A stretch of DNA of 64,000 nt, from the NCBI RefSeq assembly GCF_042429235.1, contig NZ_JBHMBA010000002.1. One strand, written 5' to 3'. Positions 56,042 through 64,000 of the stretch are shown here, piece by piece. Made by a program: the position numbers and the translations under genes. The first letter of the stretch is position 1, and every line of letters begins with the position of its first letter. This DNA is from Arthrobacter_B citreus (lineage in GTDB: Bacteria; Actinomycetota; Actinomycetes; Actinomycetales; Micrococcaceae). A model generated the notes under the pieces. That model was not told the origin of the DNA. It saw nothing but the letters and a program-made list of their open reading frames with translations, and made no database searches.

Positions 56042-57076
56042 TTAAAGCGGCTGCGGCTCGAGCCGCAGCAACAGGTCCGGCCCCACAGCGCTGACGGCAC
56101 CGCCGCCGGTTTCGTCCCAGCGCCAGCGGGACGCATCGGTGAGCGTGTGCACACCAACTGCGGTAACCGCGGATGTGCCGGCACCAAGCAGGAGCGGCGC
56201 AACATAGGTCACCAGTTCGTCGGCCAGTCCGGCGCGCAGAAACGCGGACGCAACGGTTGCTCCGCCCTCCACCATCAGGTGACGCGCGCCCCGGCCATAC
56301 AGTTCGCGGCAAACAGCCGCCGGTTCGTGCTCTTTCAGCTGCAGGAAACGGCCGTCGGTTCCGCGGATCGCTGCCTCCGCGGGTACCGTCCGATGCCCGA
56401 CGGCGACGCGCAGCGGCTGCCGCTGCGCCGGTGCCCCGCGCTCATCACGAGCTGTCAGCTGCGGATCGTCGGCCAGAACTGTTCCTGTCCCGATGACGAC
56501 GGCGTCCGCGCGCGAGCGGATGCGGTGCCCGTCGGTACGGGCTGCACTGCCGGTAATCCACTGGCTGGTTCCGTCCTTTGCGGCAGTCCTGCCGTCCAGC
56601 GACTGCGCAATTTTGACGGTCACGAACGGGCGGTGCTCCTGCATGGCCCGGGTCCAGCGGTGATTCAGTTCCGCGGATTCGGCAGCCATGAGACCGGCTT
56701 CGGTGTCCACTCCGGCTGCTGCCAGAACCTCGGCTCCGCCGGCGGCTTCGGCAGTTGGATCAGCAGCCGCGTAGACCACACGGGATATTCCGGCCTTTCG
56801 GATTGCCTGCGAACAGGGTCCGGTCCGTCCCGTGTGGTTGCACGGTTCCAGGGTGACAACCATGGTGGCGCCGGTGACGTCCGTTCCGGAAGCTGCCGCC
56901 GCCGCCAGGGCGTCAGCCTCGGCATGCGGTGTGCCCGCGCCGCGGTGGTAGCCGGTGCTGAGGATCCGCCCGGACGGGTCCAGGAGAACGGCCCCCACCA
57001 GCGGGTTCGCTCCACGGACTCCACGGCGTGCGAGTTCCAGGGCGAGGGCCATCGCTTCGGCCTCCGTGTGCCCCAC
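56042..57076 (-). CDS. ribD: Bifunctional pyrimidine deaminase/reductase
   Basis: RibD deaminates and then reduces the pyrimidine intermediate of riboflavin synthesis. The N-terminal deaminase has the zinc site H51-A-E53 (HAEADAL) with C79 and C88 in PCNHTGRTGPC; the C-terminal reductase has SLDGRTAAKDG and VEGGATVASAFL. I chose GTG 57076, two bases after the ribM stop, giving 344 residues; the open frame runs on into ribM but is not used. Confidence 0.95.
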   Translation of the reverse strand: MGHTEAEAMALALELARRGVRGANPLVGAVLLDPSGRILSTGYHRGAGTPHAEADALAAAAASGTDVTGATMVVTLEPCNHTGRTGPCSQAIRKAGISRVVYAAADPTAEAAGGAEVLAAAGVDTEAGLMAAESAELNHRWTRAMQEHRPFVTVKIAQSLDGRTAAKDGTSQWITGSAARTDGHRIRSRADAVVIGTGTVLADDPQLTARDERGAPAQRQPLRVAVGHRTVPAEAAIRGTDGRFLQLKEHEPAAVCRELYGRGARHLMVEGGATVASAFLRAGLADELVTYVAPLLLGAGTSAVTAVGVHTLTDASRWRWDETGGGAVSAVGPDLLLRLEPQPL

Positions 57077-57078
57077 TG

Positions 57079-57762
57079 TTAGCGGACCCGAGGGTCCGGC
57101 ATCAGGACGTCCACCTGCGGCTTTTCGTTGTTTTTGGCCTTCCACCAGACGAAGAAGCCAATCAGTGTGAAGATGCCGTAGAACAGGTACATAAACGCCG
57201 TCGCGTAGTAGCCCGCGCTGAAGAGCAGCGGTACGCCGACAATGTCCACGGCCACCCAGATGAGCCAGAACTCCACCCATCCCTTGGCCATGCCGTAGGT
57301 CGCGAGCAGGGACCCGACGAAGGTCCAGGCATCGGCCCATACCGGTTCGTAGGAACCCAGACGGGCAAACACGGGAGTGAGCGCCACGGTGCCGATCAGC
57401 ATGATGGCCACCAGGCCAAGGCGTTGCTTGCCGGAGGCCCACTGCGGAGTGACGGCCTCTCCGCCGTCGTCCTTGCTCTGCTTCCAGCGGCGCCAGCCGT
57501 AGACCGCAACGGCAATGAACATGACCTGCCGGCCTGCCTGGCCAATCAGGGTTGCCGTGTCCGCGCTGCCAAAAAGGGAGCCGAGGAAGACGGTCAGGAG
57601 CAGGAGGTTGCCGATGATTCCCACCGGCCAGGCCCAGATTTTACGGCGCATGCCGCCGAAGGCGCTGAGGAGCCCGAAGATGTTGCCTACGACCTCACGG
57701 ACCAGAAGGGATGAAGATCCCACCGGTACCTGAGCGTCAAAGAGCCACCGCAAAAAATCCAT
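57079..57762 (-). CDS. ribM: Riboflavin transporter RibM/PnuX
   Basis: A 227-residue PnuC-family membrane protein with about seven spans (WPVGIIGNLLLL, VYGWRRW and the C-terminal WIAVDIVGVPLLF-like WVAVDIVGVPLLF). PnuC proteins usually carry nicotinamide riboside, but in actinobacteria the copy placed first in the rib operon behind an FMN riboswitch is the riboflavin facilitator RibM (PnuX). Context is therefore decisive. The basic/Trp-rich loop near residue 60 is cytoplasmic. Confidence 0.9.
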   Translation of the reverse strand: MDFLRWLFDAQVPVGSSSLLVREVVGNIFGLLSAFGGMRRKIWAWPVGIIGNLLLLTVFLGSLFGSADTATLIGQAGRQVMFIAVAVYGWRRWKQSKDDGGEAVTPQWASGKQRLGLVAIMLIGTVALTPVFARLGSYEPVWADAWTFVGSLLATYGMAKGWVEFWLIWVAVDIVGVPLLFSAGYYATAFMYLFYGIFTLIGFFVWWKAKNNEKPQVDVLMPDPRVR

Positions 57763-57868
57763 GTCGTTCCTATCCCCTTAGCGGCGGCTCCGGGGTACGA
57801 CAGTACGATGCATCGAGGTTAGACGTCCGCGCTTGCGGGACGTTTAACCGTCGGTTCAACAAACTGCA

Positions 57869-58010
57869 CGTGCTTCTCCCATCCAGACTTTAACTGTCGG
57901 TACTGGAATTTCACCAGTTCAACCGCACCGCTTTTCCCGAGGTTCGGGAGCTGCAGTGCGGGTCGCGGACTATAACCGCCGGTTCGGAATTACACCGACC
58001 CCGGAGCACG
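57869..58010 (-). promoter_or_regulatory. FMN riboswitch (RFN element)
   Basis: The minus strand shows the conserved RFN pieces in order: a CCGGGGTCGGTGTAATTCCG core at the 5' side, CCGGCGGTTATAGTCCGCGA, a variable hairpin, GGTGAAATTCCAGTACCGAC, then AGTCTGGATGGGAGAAG closing the P1 stem. It sits about 105 bases before ribM and will shut the rib operon off when FMN is high. A hairpin-like sequence follows toward ribM. Confidence 0.97.
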
Positions 58011-58188
58011 ATTGTTGACTCCATTCTGACACAACCCGGCCCCCTAAGCGGCAATATCCCTTGAAGCATCAAGTAACATTGCGCACGCTTGCCGGGTTTG
58101 GCGCTCCGGTTTCGGAGGCGGGAGTGGGCGCGCCGGGGAGGGCGCGGCCTAGTGTGCGCGGCACCGGGGACGGGTCGCGGCACCGGCC

Positions 58189-58305
58189 CTAGGGATCCAG
58201 CAGGTAACCCAAGGCTCCGGACACAATCACAACGCACACCAGGCCCACGAGCAGAAAAACTCCGCCACCCAGTAACCAGAAGAAGCGTCTCTCATTAGGG
58301 GTCAT
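58189..58305 (-). CDS. 38-residue single-span membrane protein
   Basis: A very small frame: MTPNERRFFWLLGGG followed by a strongly hydrophobic stretch (VFLLVGLVCVVIVSGALGYLL) and DP-stop. The charged N-terminus, one span and an AGGA ribosome site about nine bases upstream make a real small membrane protein plausible. It is in front of the riboflavin operon and after rpe. Function unknown. Confidence 0.6.
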   Translation of the reverse strand: MTPNERRFFWLLGGGVFLLVGLVCVVIVSGALGYLLDP

Positions 58306-58401
58306 GGACGGAATCCTGCCACGAACGGGAGACTGCGGCGCGCGGCCCGCCTAGTTCAGCGGTGTCCTGCCCACTTGGAACTGCCACGGCATCTCGTTCT
58401 G

Positions 58402-58499
58402 TCGATCTCCAGGACCGCGCGGCATAGGGTTCAGCCGATCCCCAGGACCGCGAGGCATAGGGTTCAGCCGATCCCCAGGACCGCGAGGCAGACCGCGAG
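58402..58499. repeat. 33-bp tandem repeat, about 2.9 copies
   Basis: Units 58402-58434, 58435-58467 and a partial third share a 33-base core with GATCCCCAGGACCGCGAGGC followed by ATAGGGTTCAG. The period is a multiple of three and frames stay open, but no start or family supports coding. It lies between the rpe stop and the 38-residue ORF. Confidence 0.9.
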
Positions 58500-58522
58500 G
58501 CAGAGTACCGCTGCGCCAGACC

Positions 58523-59191
58523 CTAGACGGCGGAAACAGCCTCCGCGGCTGCACGCAGTTTACTGATGGCCTCGTTCGGGTCACCGCTGCCGTAGACCGC
58601 GGATCCCGCAACAAAGACATTGGCCCCGGCTTCGGCCGCACGCTCGATCGTGTCGGCGGAAATGCCGCCGTCCACCTGGATGGCCAGCGGCAGGCCGGAG
58701 CCGCGGACGGCCTCGGCGGCGCGGCGGATCTTCGGCAGCGTCACGTCCAGGAACTTCTGCCCGCCAAAACCCGGTTCCACGGTCATGATCAGCAGCATGT
58801 CCAGCTCGGACAGCATGTCCAGGTACGGCTCCACGGGCGTGGCCGGGCGAAGGGCCATGCCGGCCTTGGCTCCGCGGTCGCGGAGGTCCCGCGCCAGCTT
58901 GATCGGGGCTGTTGCGGCTTCCACATGAAATGTCACTGATGCAAGGCCGAGCTCGGCGTAGGCGGGAGCCCAGCGGTCGGCGTCGGAAATCATCAGGTGC
59001 GCATCCAGCGGCAGCGCGCTGACCTCCTGGATCCGCTGCACCACGGGCAGTCCCAGAGTCAGATTCGGCACAAAGTGGTTGTCCATGACGTCCACATGGA
59101 CTGCATCGGCGGTGCTGATCCGCTCCAGCTCAGCCTGAAGATTGACGAAGTCGGCCGAGAGGATGCTCGGATTGATGCAGCACTTGCTCAT
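58523..59191 (-). CDS. rpe: Ribulose-phosphate 3-epimerase
   Basis: Rpe interconverts ribulose 5-phosphate and xylulose 5-phosphate in the pentose phosphate pathway. The 222-residue barrel shows the metal-binding HVDVMDNHFVPNLTLG, LDAHLMI, the phosphate loop MTVEPGFGGQKF and IQVDGGISADT. An unusual CCINPSILSADF N-terminus is still in family. It follows rsmB by about 40 bases. Confidence 0.96.
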   Translation of the reverse strand: MSKCCINPSILSADFVNLQAELERISTADAVHVDVMDNHFVPNLTLGLPVVQRIQEVSALPLDAHLMISDADRWAPAYAELGLASVTFHVEAATAPIKLARDLRDRGAKAGMALRPATPVEPYLDMLSELDMLLIMTVEPGFGGQKFLDVTLPKIRRAAEAVRGSGLPLAIQVDGGISADTIERAAEAGANVFVAGSAVYGSGDPNEAISKLRAAAEAVSAV

Positions 59192-59234
59192 GGTTCTCCT
59201 TGTGGACTCTGCTGGACTGTGGAAGTTGCGGAAA

Positions 59235-60761
59235 TCAGGGCTTGCGGCGGATCAGGGCCAGGAACATCGCATCGGTGGCGTGGATGTGCGGCCACAGCTG
59301 CGCGGTGAGCTCGTGGCCGGCCTCCAAGTTTCCGGTCAGGCTCACTGCATCCAGTACGGCTCCGGCATCCAGCAGTTCCAGGTCATTACGCTGGCGCAGG
59401 ACATCGGAGACGACGGCGGTGGTTTCCGCCGGGTGCGGCGAACACGTCACATACGCCACGACACCGCCGGCTTTCACGGCGTCCACAGCCGCCAGAAGCA
59501 GTTCACGCTGCAGTGACCCCAGCTCCCCCACGTCCGACGGCTTGCGGCGCCAGCGTGATTCAGGCCGGCGGCGCAGCGCGCCGAGGCCTGTGCAGGGGGC
59601 ATCCACGAGAATGCGGTCAAAGGTGTCGGGATACTGGTTCGCAATGGTGCGGCCGTCTCCGGTGCGCACGTCCCACACCTCGCCCGGTACGGCGTCCAGC
59701 GCCTGGCGGACCAGTTTCGCGCGGTGCTCCGCCGGTTCATTGGCCAGCAGGATGGCGCCTCTTTCGTTGGCCAGCGCGGCCAGCAGTGTGGCCTTGCCGC
59801 CGGGCCCGGCGCACAGGTCCAGCCACTGCTCGCCGTCGCGGCTGCCGTCAGCGGTGCGGTCGCCGATGTCCACCCCGGCCAGGGCGCGGGCGACCAGCTG
59901 CGAGCCGGCGTCCTGCACGCGGGTGGTGCCGGCGCGCACGGAATCCAGGCGTCCGACGTCGCCCGCTGAGTACAGGGCCGAGCCCTCCACCAATTCGCCG
60001 TCAACGGCGCCGGCTTCCCGGGCCTCGTCGAGGTTTCCGAGTCCCGGAAGGGCCACCAGGTTCACCACGGGAGCGTCGTTGTCAGCCTTCAGCAGGTCAG
60101 TGATTTCCTCGACGCTGCGGCCGTGGGCCACCAGGGACTGCCGCAGGGCACGGACGATCCATTCCGGATGGCTGTGTTCGATCGCGGCCCGGCGCGTGGC
60201 ATCGGTTTCATCCCGGGTCAGTTCCTCCACCCAAGAGTCCAGATCCCGTGCGGCCACCTTGCGCAGGACGGCATTGATCAGTGCCGAAGGTCCGGCACCG
60301 ATGACGGCACGGGCCAGGCCGACCGTCTGGTCCAGGGCCGCGTGTGGCGGAACGCGCATGGCGAGCAGCTGGTGCGCACCGATGCGCAGGGCATCCAGCA
60401 CGGCCGGATCCAGCTTATCCAGCGGCCGGTCCACGCACTTGGCCAGGATGGCGTCATAGGTTCCCTGGCCGCGCAGTGCGCCGTAGGCCAATTCAGTGGC
60501 GAATCCGGCGTCGCGCTTGTCCAGCTGGTGCTTGCGGATGCTCTTGGGCAGCACGAGGTTCGCGTACGCGTCATCCTCGGAGACGGCGCGGAGCACCTCG
60601 AACGCCACCAACCGGGCCGGATCGGCGGCACGCGTGCGCTGTCCGGGGGCCTGCGCGGTGCGGCTGCGGACGGCCGGGCGGCTGCGTTCGTGGCCCTTCT
60701 CGTTGCGCTGCTTATTGTTGCGGGGCGCACTGTTCTGCGGAGTGTTGTTCTGCGGGGTCAT
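59235..60761 (-). CDS. rsmB: 16S rRNA (cytosine-967 C5) methyltransferase
   Basis: A 508-residue RNA methyltransferase. The N-terminal NusB-like domain (about 50-190) precedes the Rossmann core with the SAM loop DLCAGPGGKATLLAAL, the DAPCTGLGALRRRPE motif IV cysteine and the catalytic TCSPHPAET. The first 45 residues are an Asn/Arg-rich, probably disordered extension. Its ATG overlaps the fmt stop (ATGA). Confidence 0.95.
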   Translation of the reverse strand: MTPQNNTPQNSAPRNNKQRNEKGHERSRPAVRSRTAQAPGQRTRAADPARLVAFEVLRAVSEDDAYANLVLPKSIRKHQLDKRDAGFATELAYGALRGQGTYDAILAKCVDRPLDKLDPAVLDALRIGAHQLLAMRVPPHAALDQTVGLARAVIGAGPSALINAVLRKVAARDLDSWVEELTRDETDATRRAAIEHSHPEWIVRALRQSLVAHGRSVEEITDLLKADNDAPVVNLVALPGLGNLDEAREAGAVDGELVEGSALYSAGDVGRLDSVRAGTTRVQDAGSQLVARALAGVDIGDRTADGSRDGEQWLDLCAGPGGKATLLAALANERGAILLANEPAEHRAKLVRQALDAVPGEVWDVRTGDGRTIANQYPDTFDRILVDAPCTGLGALRRRPESRWRRKPSDVGELGSLQRELLLAAVDAVKAGGVVAYVTCSPHPAETTAVVSDVLRQRNDLELLDAGAVLDAVSLTGNLEAGHELTAQLWPHIHATDAMFLALIRRKP

Positions 60762-61687
60762 TCGAAGACCACGTCCTCACGGTTGGCCAGGCCGCGGGCC
60801 CAGTCGGCCCCCGGCATCATCTTCTTGCCGGCGGGCTGCACCTGCAGCAGTTCCAGGCCCGAGGATCCGGTGCCGACCACTGCGGCAGCCTGCGTTCCGC
60901 CCGCAAACCGCACTTGGCCCGGAGCCAGATCGGTGATGTCCGGCCGCAGCACCGCGGCGCCGATCTTAAACCGCGCACCGTCCCATGTGGTCCAGGCCCC
61001 GGGTTCGGGGGTGACACCGTTAATGCGGCGGCGGATGGCCAGCGCCGGCTGGTTCCAGTTCACCCGTGCATCGTCGATCGTGAGTTTGGGTGCGAGTGTG
61101 ACGTCGCCGGACTGCGGTACTGCGTGTGCCGCACCGGTCTGGATGGCGGAAAGGGTCTGCGCGAGCAGCACGGCACCGCTGTGCGACAGCCGCTCGAGCA
61201 GTGCGCCGCTGGTGTCGTCCGGAGATACCGTCTCGGTGAGCCGGCCGTAAACGGGTCCGGTGTCCAGCCCCTTTTCCAGCAGGAAGGTCGATGCTCCGGT
61301 GACGTCGTCACCGTTGATGACTGCGTGCTGCACCGGTGCGGCACCGCGCCAGGCCGGGAGCAGGGAAAAGTGCAGGTTGATCCAGCCGTGTTCGGGGATC
61401 GTGAGCGCGCGTTCCGTGATGAGTCCGCCGTATGCCACGATCGCGGCCACGTCCGGGTTGGCGGCGCGGATGGCGGCGACGGCGTCGTCATCAATCTTTG
61501 CGGCGCGGATGACGGGCAGGCCGAGCTCCTCGGCGCGGGCCGCAACGGGCGACGGCGTGAGGGTGCGTTTGCGGCCCAGCGGTGCATCGGGGCGGGTCAG
61601 CACGGCAACGACGTCGAAGCCTGCTTCCAACAGGGCGTTCAGGGAGGGAACTGCGACAGCCGGGGTTCCGGCAAAAAGTACGCGCAT
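60758..61687 (-). CDS. fmt: Methionyl-tRNA formyltransferase
   Basis: Fmt formylates initiator Met-tRNA using 10-formyltetrahydrofolate. The 309 residues carry RVLFAGTPAVAVPSL at the N-terminus, the catalytic NLHFSLLPAWRGAAPVQHA (Asn, His and later Asp), and the C-terminal tRNA-binding barrel. ATG 61687 gives the standard start; GTG 61693 is an alternative. It follows def by 12 bases, the normal partnership. Confidence 0.96.
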   Translation of the reverse strand: MRVLFAGTPAVAVPSLNALLEAGFDVVAVLTRPDAPLGRKRTLTPSPVAARAEELGLPVIRAAKIDDDAVAAIRAANPDVAAIVAYGGLITERALTIPEHGWINLHFSLLPAWRGAAPVQHAVINGDDVTGASTFLLEKGLDTGPVYGRLTETVSPDDTSGALLERLSHSGAVLLAQTLSAIQTGAAHAVPQSGDVTLAPKLTIDDARVNWNQPALAIRRRINGVTPEPGAWTTWDGARFKIGAAVLRPDITDLAPGQVRFAGGTQAAAVVGTGSSGLELLQVQPAGKKMMPGADWARGLANREDVVFE

Positions 61688-61699
61688 GGCCACGGGCTG

Positions 61700-62320
61700 C
61701 TAGGCCTGTCCGCCGGCGCCCGAGCGTGTGCCCGTGCCGGCTCCGAAGGTGCCGCCGCCGAATGATGCTCCAGCACCAAAAGCTGAGCCGACCGTCTGGG
61801 CGCGTTCCGCCGTCGTGCGTCCGGCAATGGCGTCGTAGTCCGCCTGGCGAATGGCGCGAAGCGCCTTCTTGCGGTTCTCGCCCTCGAGCCGGTCGATGTA
61901 CAGCACTCCGTCCAAGTGGTCGGTTTCGTGCTGGAACGCGCGGGCCAGCATGCCTTCGCCCTCAACGCTGACGGGGTTTCCGAACTTGTCGACACCGGTG
62001 ACCCTCGTCCAGCGGTACCGCGGCACCGGGTAGCCCAATCCGGGAATCGACAGGCATCCCTCCATGTGGTCTTCCTGACGGTCCTCACTCAGTTCCAGTA
62101 CGGGGTTGACCACGTGTCCGGCATGGCCGTCAATCCGGTAGGTGAAAACGCGGAGACTGACGCCAACCTGCGGTGCGGCAAGTCCGGCACCATCAACGTC
62201 CTCCATGGTTTCTTCCATGTCGGCAACGAGCTTGGCCAGTTCAGGCCCGAAGTCCGTGACTTCCTCGGCGCGGGTCCGAAGGACTGGGTCGCCGATTATC
62301 CGGATGTTCAGGATTGCCAT
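61700..62320 (-). CDS. def: Peptide deformylase
   Basis: Def removes the formyl group from nascent proteins. The three metal motifs are present: GAGLAAPQVG (44-53), EGCLS (87-91) and HETDH (131-135). The last 35 residues are a Gly/Ala/Thr-rich low-complexity tail not needed for the fold. The start ATG 62320 has AAGGA upstream. First gene of def-fmt-rsmB-rpe. Confidence 0.96.
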   Translation of the reverse strand: MAILNIRIIGDPVLRTRAEEVTDFGPELAKLVADMEETMEDVDGAGLAAPQVGVSLRVFTYRIDGHAGHVVNPVLELSEDRQEDHMEGCLSIPGLGYPVPRYRWTRVTGVDKFGNPVSVEGEGMLARAFQHETDHLDGVLYIDRLEGENRKKALRAIRQADYDAIAGRTTAERAQTVGSAFGAGASFGGGTFGAGTGTRSGAGGQA

Positions 62321-62572
62321 CTGGGGTTTGTTCCTTACTGTTGCTGCTGACTCTGCTGATGCTTGCTGCCTGCCGGCGGGTACTGCTGACCATCTGGTTC
62401 AGCCGGACCTGCCTGCCGGACCGATGTGACAGACGGATCTTTCCGCTTACCAGTCTAGTTGGACCGCGCGTCATCCAGCGCGCCGCAGGCAGAGTCCGTC
62501 CGGGGACATGGCACCAATGCGGATGGGAGCAGGTCAAACACGCGCCAACCGCAGGTCGTGTCGACCAGGCCG

Positions 62573-63454
62573 TTACGGCACCGAGGGCTGGGAAATCTGC
62601 ACTGCGTGAGCACCGACGGGAGGCGGCGCGATCGGCAGGAGCGCTCGTCCCGCCGCCGCGACGTCGTACGAGGTTTGCCACAGTCTGCGGAGTGCGCAGA
62701 ATTTGAACCAGTGCTGTGGAAGGACCGCCGGGTTGGCGCGCATGGGCCGGACTTCGGTCTGTCCGACGGCAACTCCGAGCAGCAACGGGTCCTCTCCGTA
62801 GGCCCAGGGCTCCCAAATGCCGTTTCCGGCATCGACCAGCGATTCTTTCGCCTTCATTCCGGCAACGAGCTGCATGACAACCTTGTCATCCAGGGGCTTG
62901 ACCTGCCCGTCGCGGTCGGTGTTCTTGGTCTTGTAGTCGATCAGGCAGAGCCTGCCGTTGATTCGCGCCACCAGATCCAGCGTTCCCGCGTAGCCCAGCT
63001 CGTCATTCCACACGGTGATTTCCGGCGCCAGGGGCTCAACCTGGTAGAGGTCCCACCACTCGTCAAAGCGGTCCGCAAACTGATGCTCGCCGTGTTCCTG
63101 CAGCGCGGCACGTGCTGATTCGACCTCGTGCGGAAGGTTCAGTGCACGGAGTGATACCTGCTCACAGTAGAAGTGAACCCGCGTTCCGCGTTCCGCCGCC
63201 TTGTCCCGATAGCGCTCGGAGGCGCGCGAAGCTTCCTTGGCCACGGAGCGAAGCGCTCCAGGGTTGCCCAGGCTTGCTGCCAGCTTGGGGTCCTTGATGA
63301 CGGCATTTGCTGCCATGTGGCCATGCCAGCCGTCGAGCGAAGTGGCGCCCTGCGCGATGACAGTGGTGATGGAGGGTACCGACGGCGGTTCCGAGAGGGA
63401 ACGGGAGTACATCCGCCCAAATTCTGTTGAATGTGCCAGAGCTGGTTCAGTCAT
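62573..63454 (-). CDS. PD-(D/E)XK nuclease superfamily protein
   Basis: A 293-residue RecB/Cas4-like nuclease. The catalytic core is E145 (APEITVWNDE), D160 (GYAGTLDLVARI) and D173-x-K175 (LIDYKTK), with the usual helix-and-Tyr arrangement after it. No helicase domain or Cas cluster accompanies it, and the four-cysteine iron-sulfur site of Cas4/AddB is not seen. N-terminal residues up to 110 are helical and look like a DNA-interaction region. Stand-alone gene, role unknown. Confidence 0.85.
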   Translation of the reverse strand: MTEPALAHSTEFGRMYSRSLSEPPSVPSITTVIAQGATSLDGWHGHMAANAVIKDPKLAASLGNPGALRSVAKEASRASERYRDKAAERGTRVHFYCEQVSLRALNLPHEVESARAALQEHGEHQFADRFDEWWDLYQVEPLAPEITVWNDELGYAGTLDLVARINGRLCLIDYKTKNTDRDGQVKPLDDKVVMQLVAGMKAKESLVDAGNGIWEPWAYGEDPLLLGVAVGQTEVRPMRANPAVLPQHWFKFCALRRLWQTSYDVAAAGRALLPIAPPPVGAHAVQISQPSVP

Positions 63455-63584
63455 ATCTTCAGTTTGTCATCCGGCACCGACCTTTAGGCAAAACGGGTGC
63501 TCCGGGCGATTTCGATGTCGAGGAAGTCCCTTCACGGCGTACATCCGGACATGGGGCGGCAGCGGCGGAGGGCGAGCAACGAGC

Positions 63585-63628
63585 GGGAGGTGCGTAGTGG
63601 TGGGAGGTGCTTTGATATCGGGAGGTGC
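63585..63628. repeat. 17-18-bp spaced repeat of GGGAGGTGC, three copies
   Basis: GGGAGGTGC recurs at 63585, 63602 and 63620, with diverged sequence between, giving a 17-18-base period. It lies between the nuclease gene and the tRNA terminator. Confidence 0.7.
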
Positions 63629-63659
63629 TCAGTGGCGAACCATGCTCAGGAGCGTTAAC

Positions 63660-63683
63660 AAAAAAAGGCCCCCGAAGGGACCT
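63660..63683 (-). terminator. Terminator of tRNA-Val
   Basis: On the minus strand AGGTCCC-TTCG-GGGGCCT forms a stem with one wobble pair and a stable UUCG tetraloop, followed by seven T. Confidence 0.9.
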
Positions 63684-63712
63684 CTTAGTGAAGCATCTAC
63701 TTCTGTAACTGG

Positions 63713-63787
63713 TGGTGGGCGATACTGGGTTCGAACCAGTGACCTCTTCGGTGTGAACGAAGCGCGCTACCACTGCGCCAATCGCCC
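63713..63787 (-). tRNA. tRNA-Val (anticodon CAC)
   Basis: A complete cloverleaf on the minus strand: acceptor GGGCGAT pairing with ATCGCCC, D arm GCGC with loop AGTGGTA, anticodon stem CTTCG/CGAAG with loop TTCACAC (anticodon CAC), T arm ACTGG-TTCGAAC-CCAGT. Discriminator A and CCA are encoded. It reads GUG codons. Confidence 0.97.
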
Positions 63788-63925
63788 CCTTGCCGCGAGT
63801 TGTCTGCACAACCGCAACGTGTAAAGATGCTAGCCCAGATTGGAGCCGACTCCAAACCGGCGTGCATTCAGCGGATTTCCGGGCACTCGACATTCACCGG
63901 AACCCCTTGGCCGCGTTGGCGCTTG

Positions 63926-64000
63926 TCAGCCGGGACGACCGGCGTCGTCGTACCCACCATGTCGGCGCTCCCGCTGCACCCACTCACGCGTGCCCCCATC
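63926..64000 (-). CDS. 3' end of an unidentified gene
   Basis: The last 24 codons of a minus-strand frame (GGTREWVQRERRHGG followed by YDDAGRPG and a stop) read like a real charged C-terminus, but too little is visible to assign a family. It would end about 140 bases before the tRNA. Confidence 0.3.
   Translation of the reverse strand, partial: DGGTREWVQRERRHGGYDDAGRPG

Noticed and set aside
58402..58499. Possible CRISPR-like array or repeat-coding peptide at the 33-bp repeats
   Set aside because: Units are contiguous without spacers, there are no cas genes, and the frame has no start or family.
62314..62706. Plus-strand ORF with a signal-peptide and lipobox-like N-terminus (LMLAAC)
   Set aside because: It overlaps def and the nuclease antisense, later residues are Arg/Pro-rich as in shadow frames, and no ribosome site was seen.

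Overview
The window is high-GC actinobacterial chromosome. Gene content and order fit the Micrococcaceae, most likely an Arthrobacter-like soil bacterium: a trpE/membrane protein/HGxxPAAW/trpC/trpB/trpA/lgt/gltB/gltD block, a FolP2-type pteroate synthase homologue, the riboflavin transporter RibM behind an FMN riboswitch, and several leaderless-type promoters. No trpF is visible here, which would fit the dual-function PriA of actinobacteria encoded elsewhere. No phage, IS element, rRNA or CRISPR array was found.

Layout. 1-13091 (minus) is one long biosynthetic run: hisI, trpE, a Trp-associated membrane protein, a HGxxPAAW small membrane protein, trpC, trpB, trpA, lgt, gltB, gltD (gltD runs off the window). 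13181-16662 holds mixed small genes: a DinB-like protein, an unknown, kptA, a DUF808 membrane protein, an unknown. 16886-20400 is a plus-strand APC permease / saccharopine-dehydrogenase-like / TetR unit with a 22-bp palindromic operator at its head and a strong terminator at its end. 20418-22784 has a zinc alcohol dehydrogenase, a GNAT protein, a small membrane ORF and a decayed terC. 22874-24841 (minus) is hisE-hisG-hisF.

25407-29924 (plus) is the most interesting locus: four genes joined by 4-base start/stop overlaps, encoding a PelF-type glycosyltransferase, a multi-span membrane protein, a cytoplasmic Spherulin-4-like protein and a GH114-like (endo-alpha-1,4-polygalactosaminidase family) lipoprotein. 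It looks like a minimal Gram-positive galactosamine-polysaccharide system without pelA, pelD or a recognisable PelG. An IsdG-type heme monooxygenase follows.

30344-45703 is accessory: SDR, SRPBCC, a RibD-like reductase/FolP2 pair, EthD, a P-loop kinase-like protein, a DHA2 exporter convergent with a UvrA2-like ABC protein, a divergent TetR/MFS pair sharing a 26-bp palindrome, a Gfo/Idh gene broken at a C7 run, a QorB-like reductase and a lower-GC secreted protein. 45750-53090 (minus) is a probable organosulfur (or other heteroatom compound) uptake and oxidation operon: solute-binding lipoprotein, two permeases, a NtaA/DszA-type monooxygenase and two DszC/SfnB-type flavoproteins, with no ATPase gene. 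53385-58010 (minus) is the riboflavin operon ribM-ribD-ribE-ribBA-ribH under an FMN riboswitch. 58189-63454 (minus) carries a tiny membrane ORF, rpe, rsmB, fmt, def and a PD-(D/E)XK nuclease; tRNA-Val(CAC) and the tail of one more gene close the window.

A recurring oddity is short degenerate tandem repeats (11, 12/18, 16-17, 17, 23 and 33 bp units) in intergenic gaps, two of them ending in or at a gene's stop codon.
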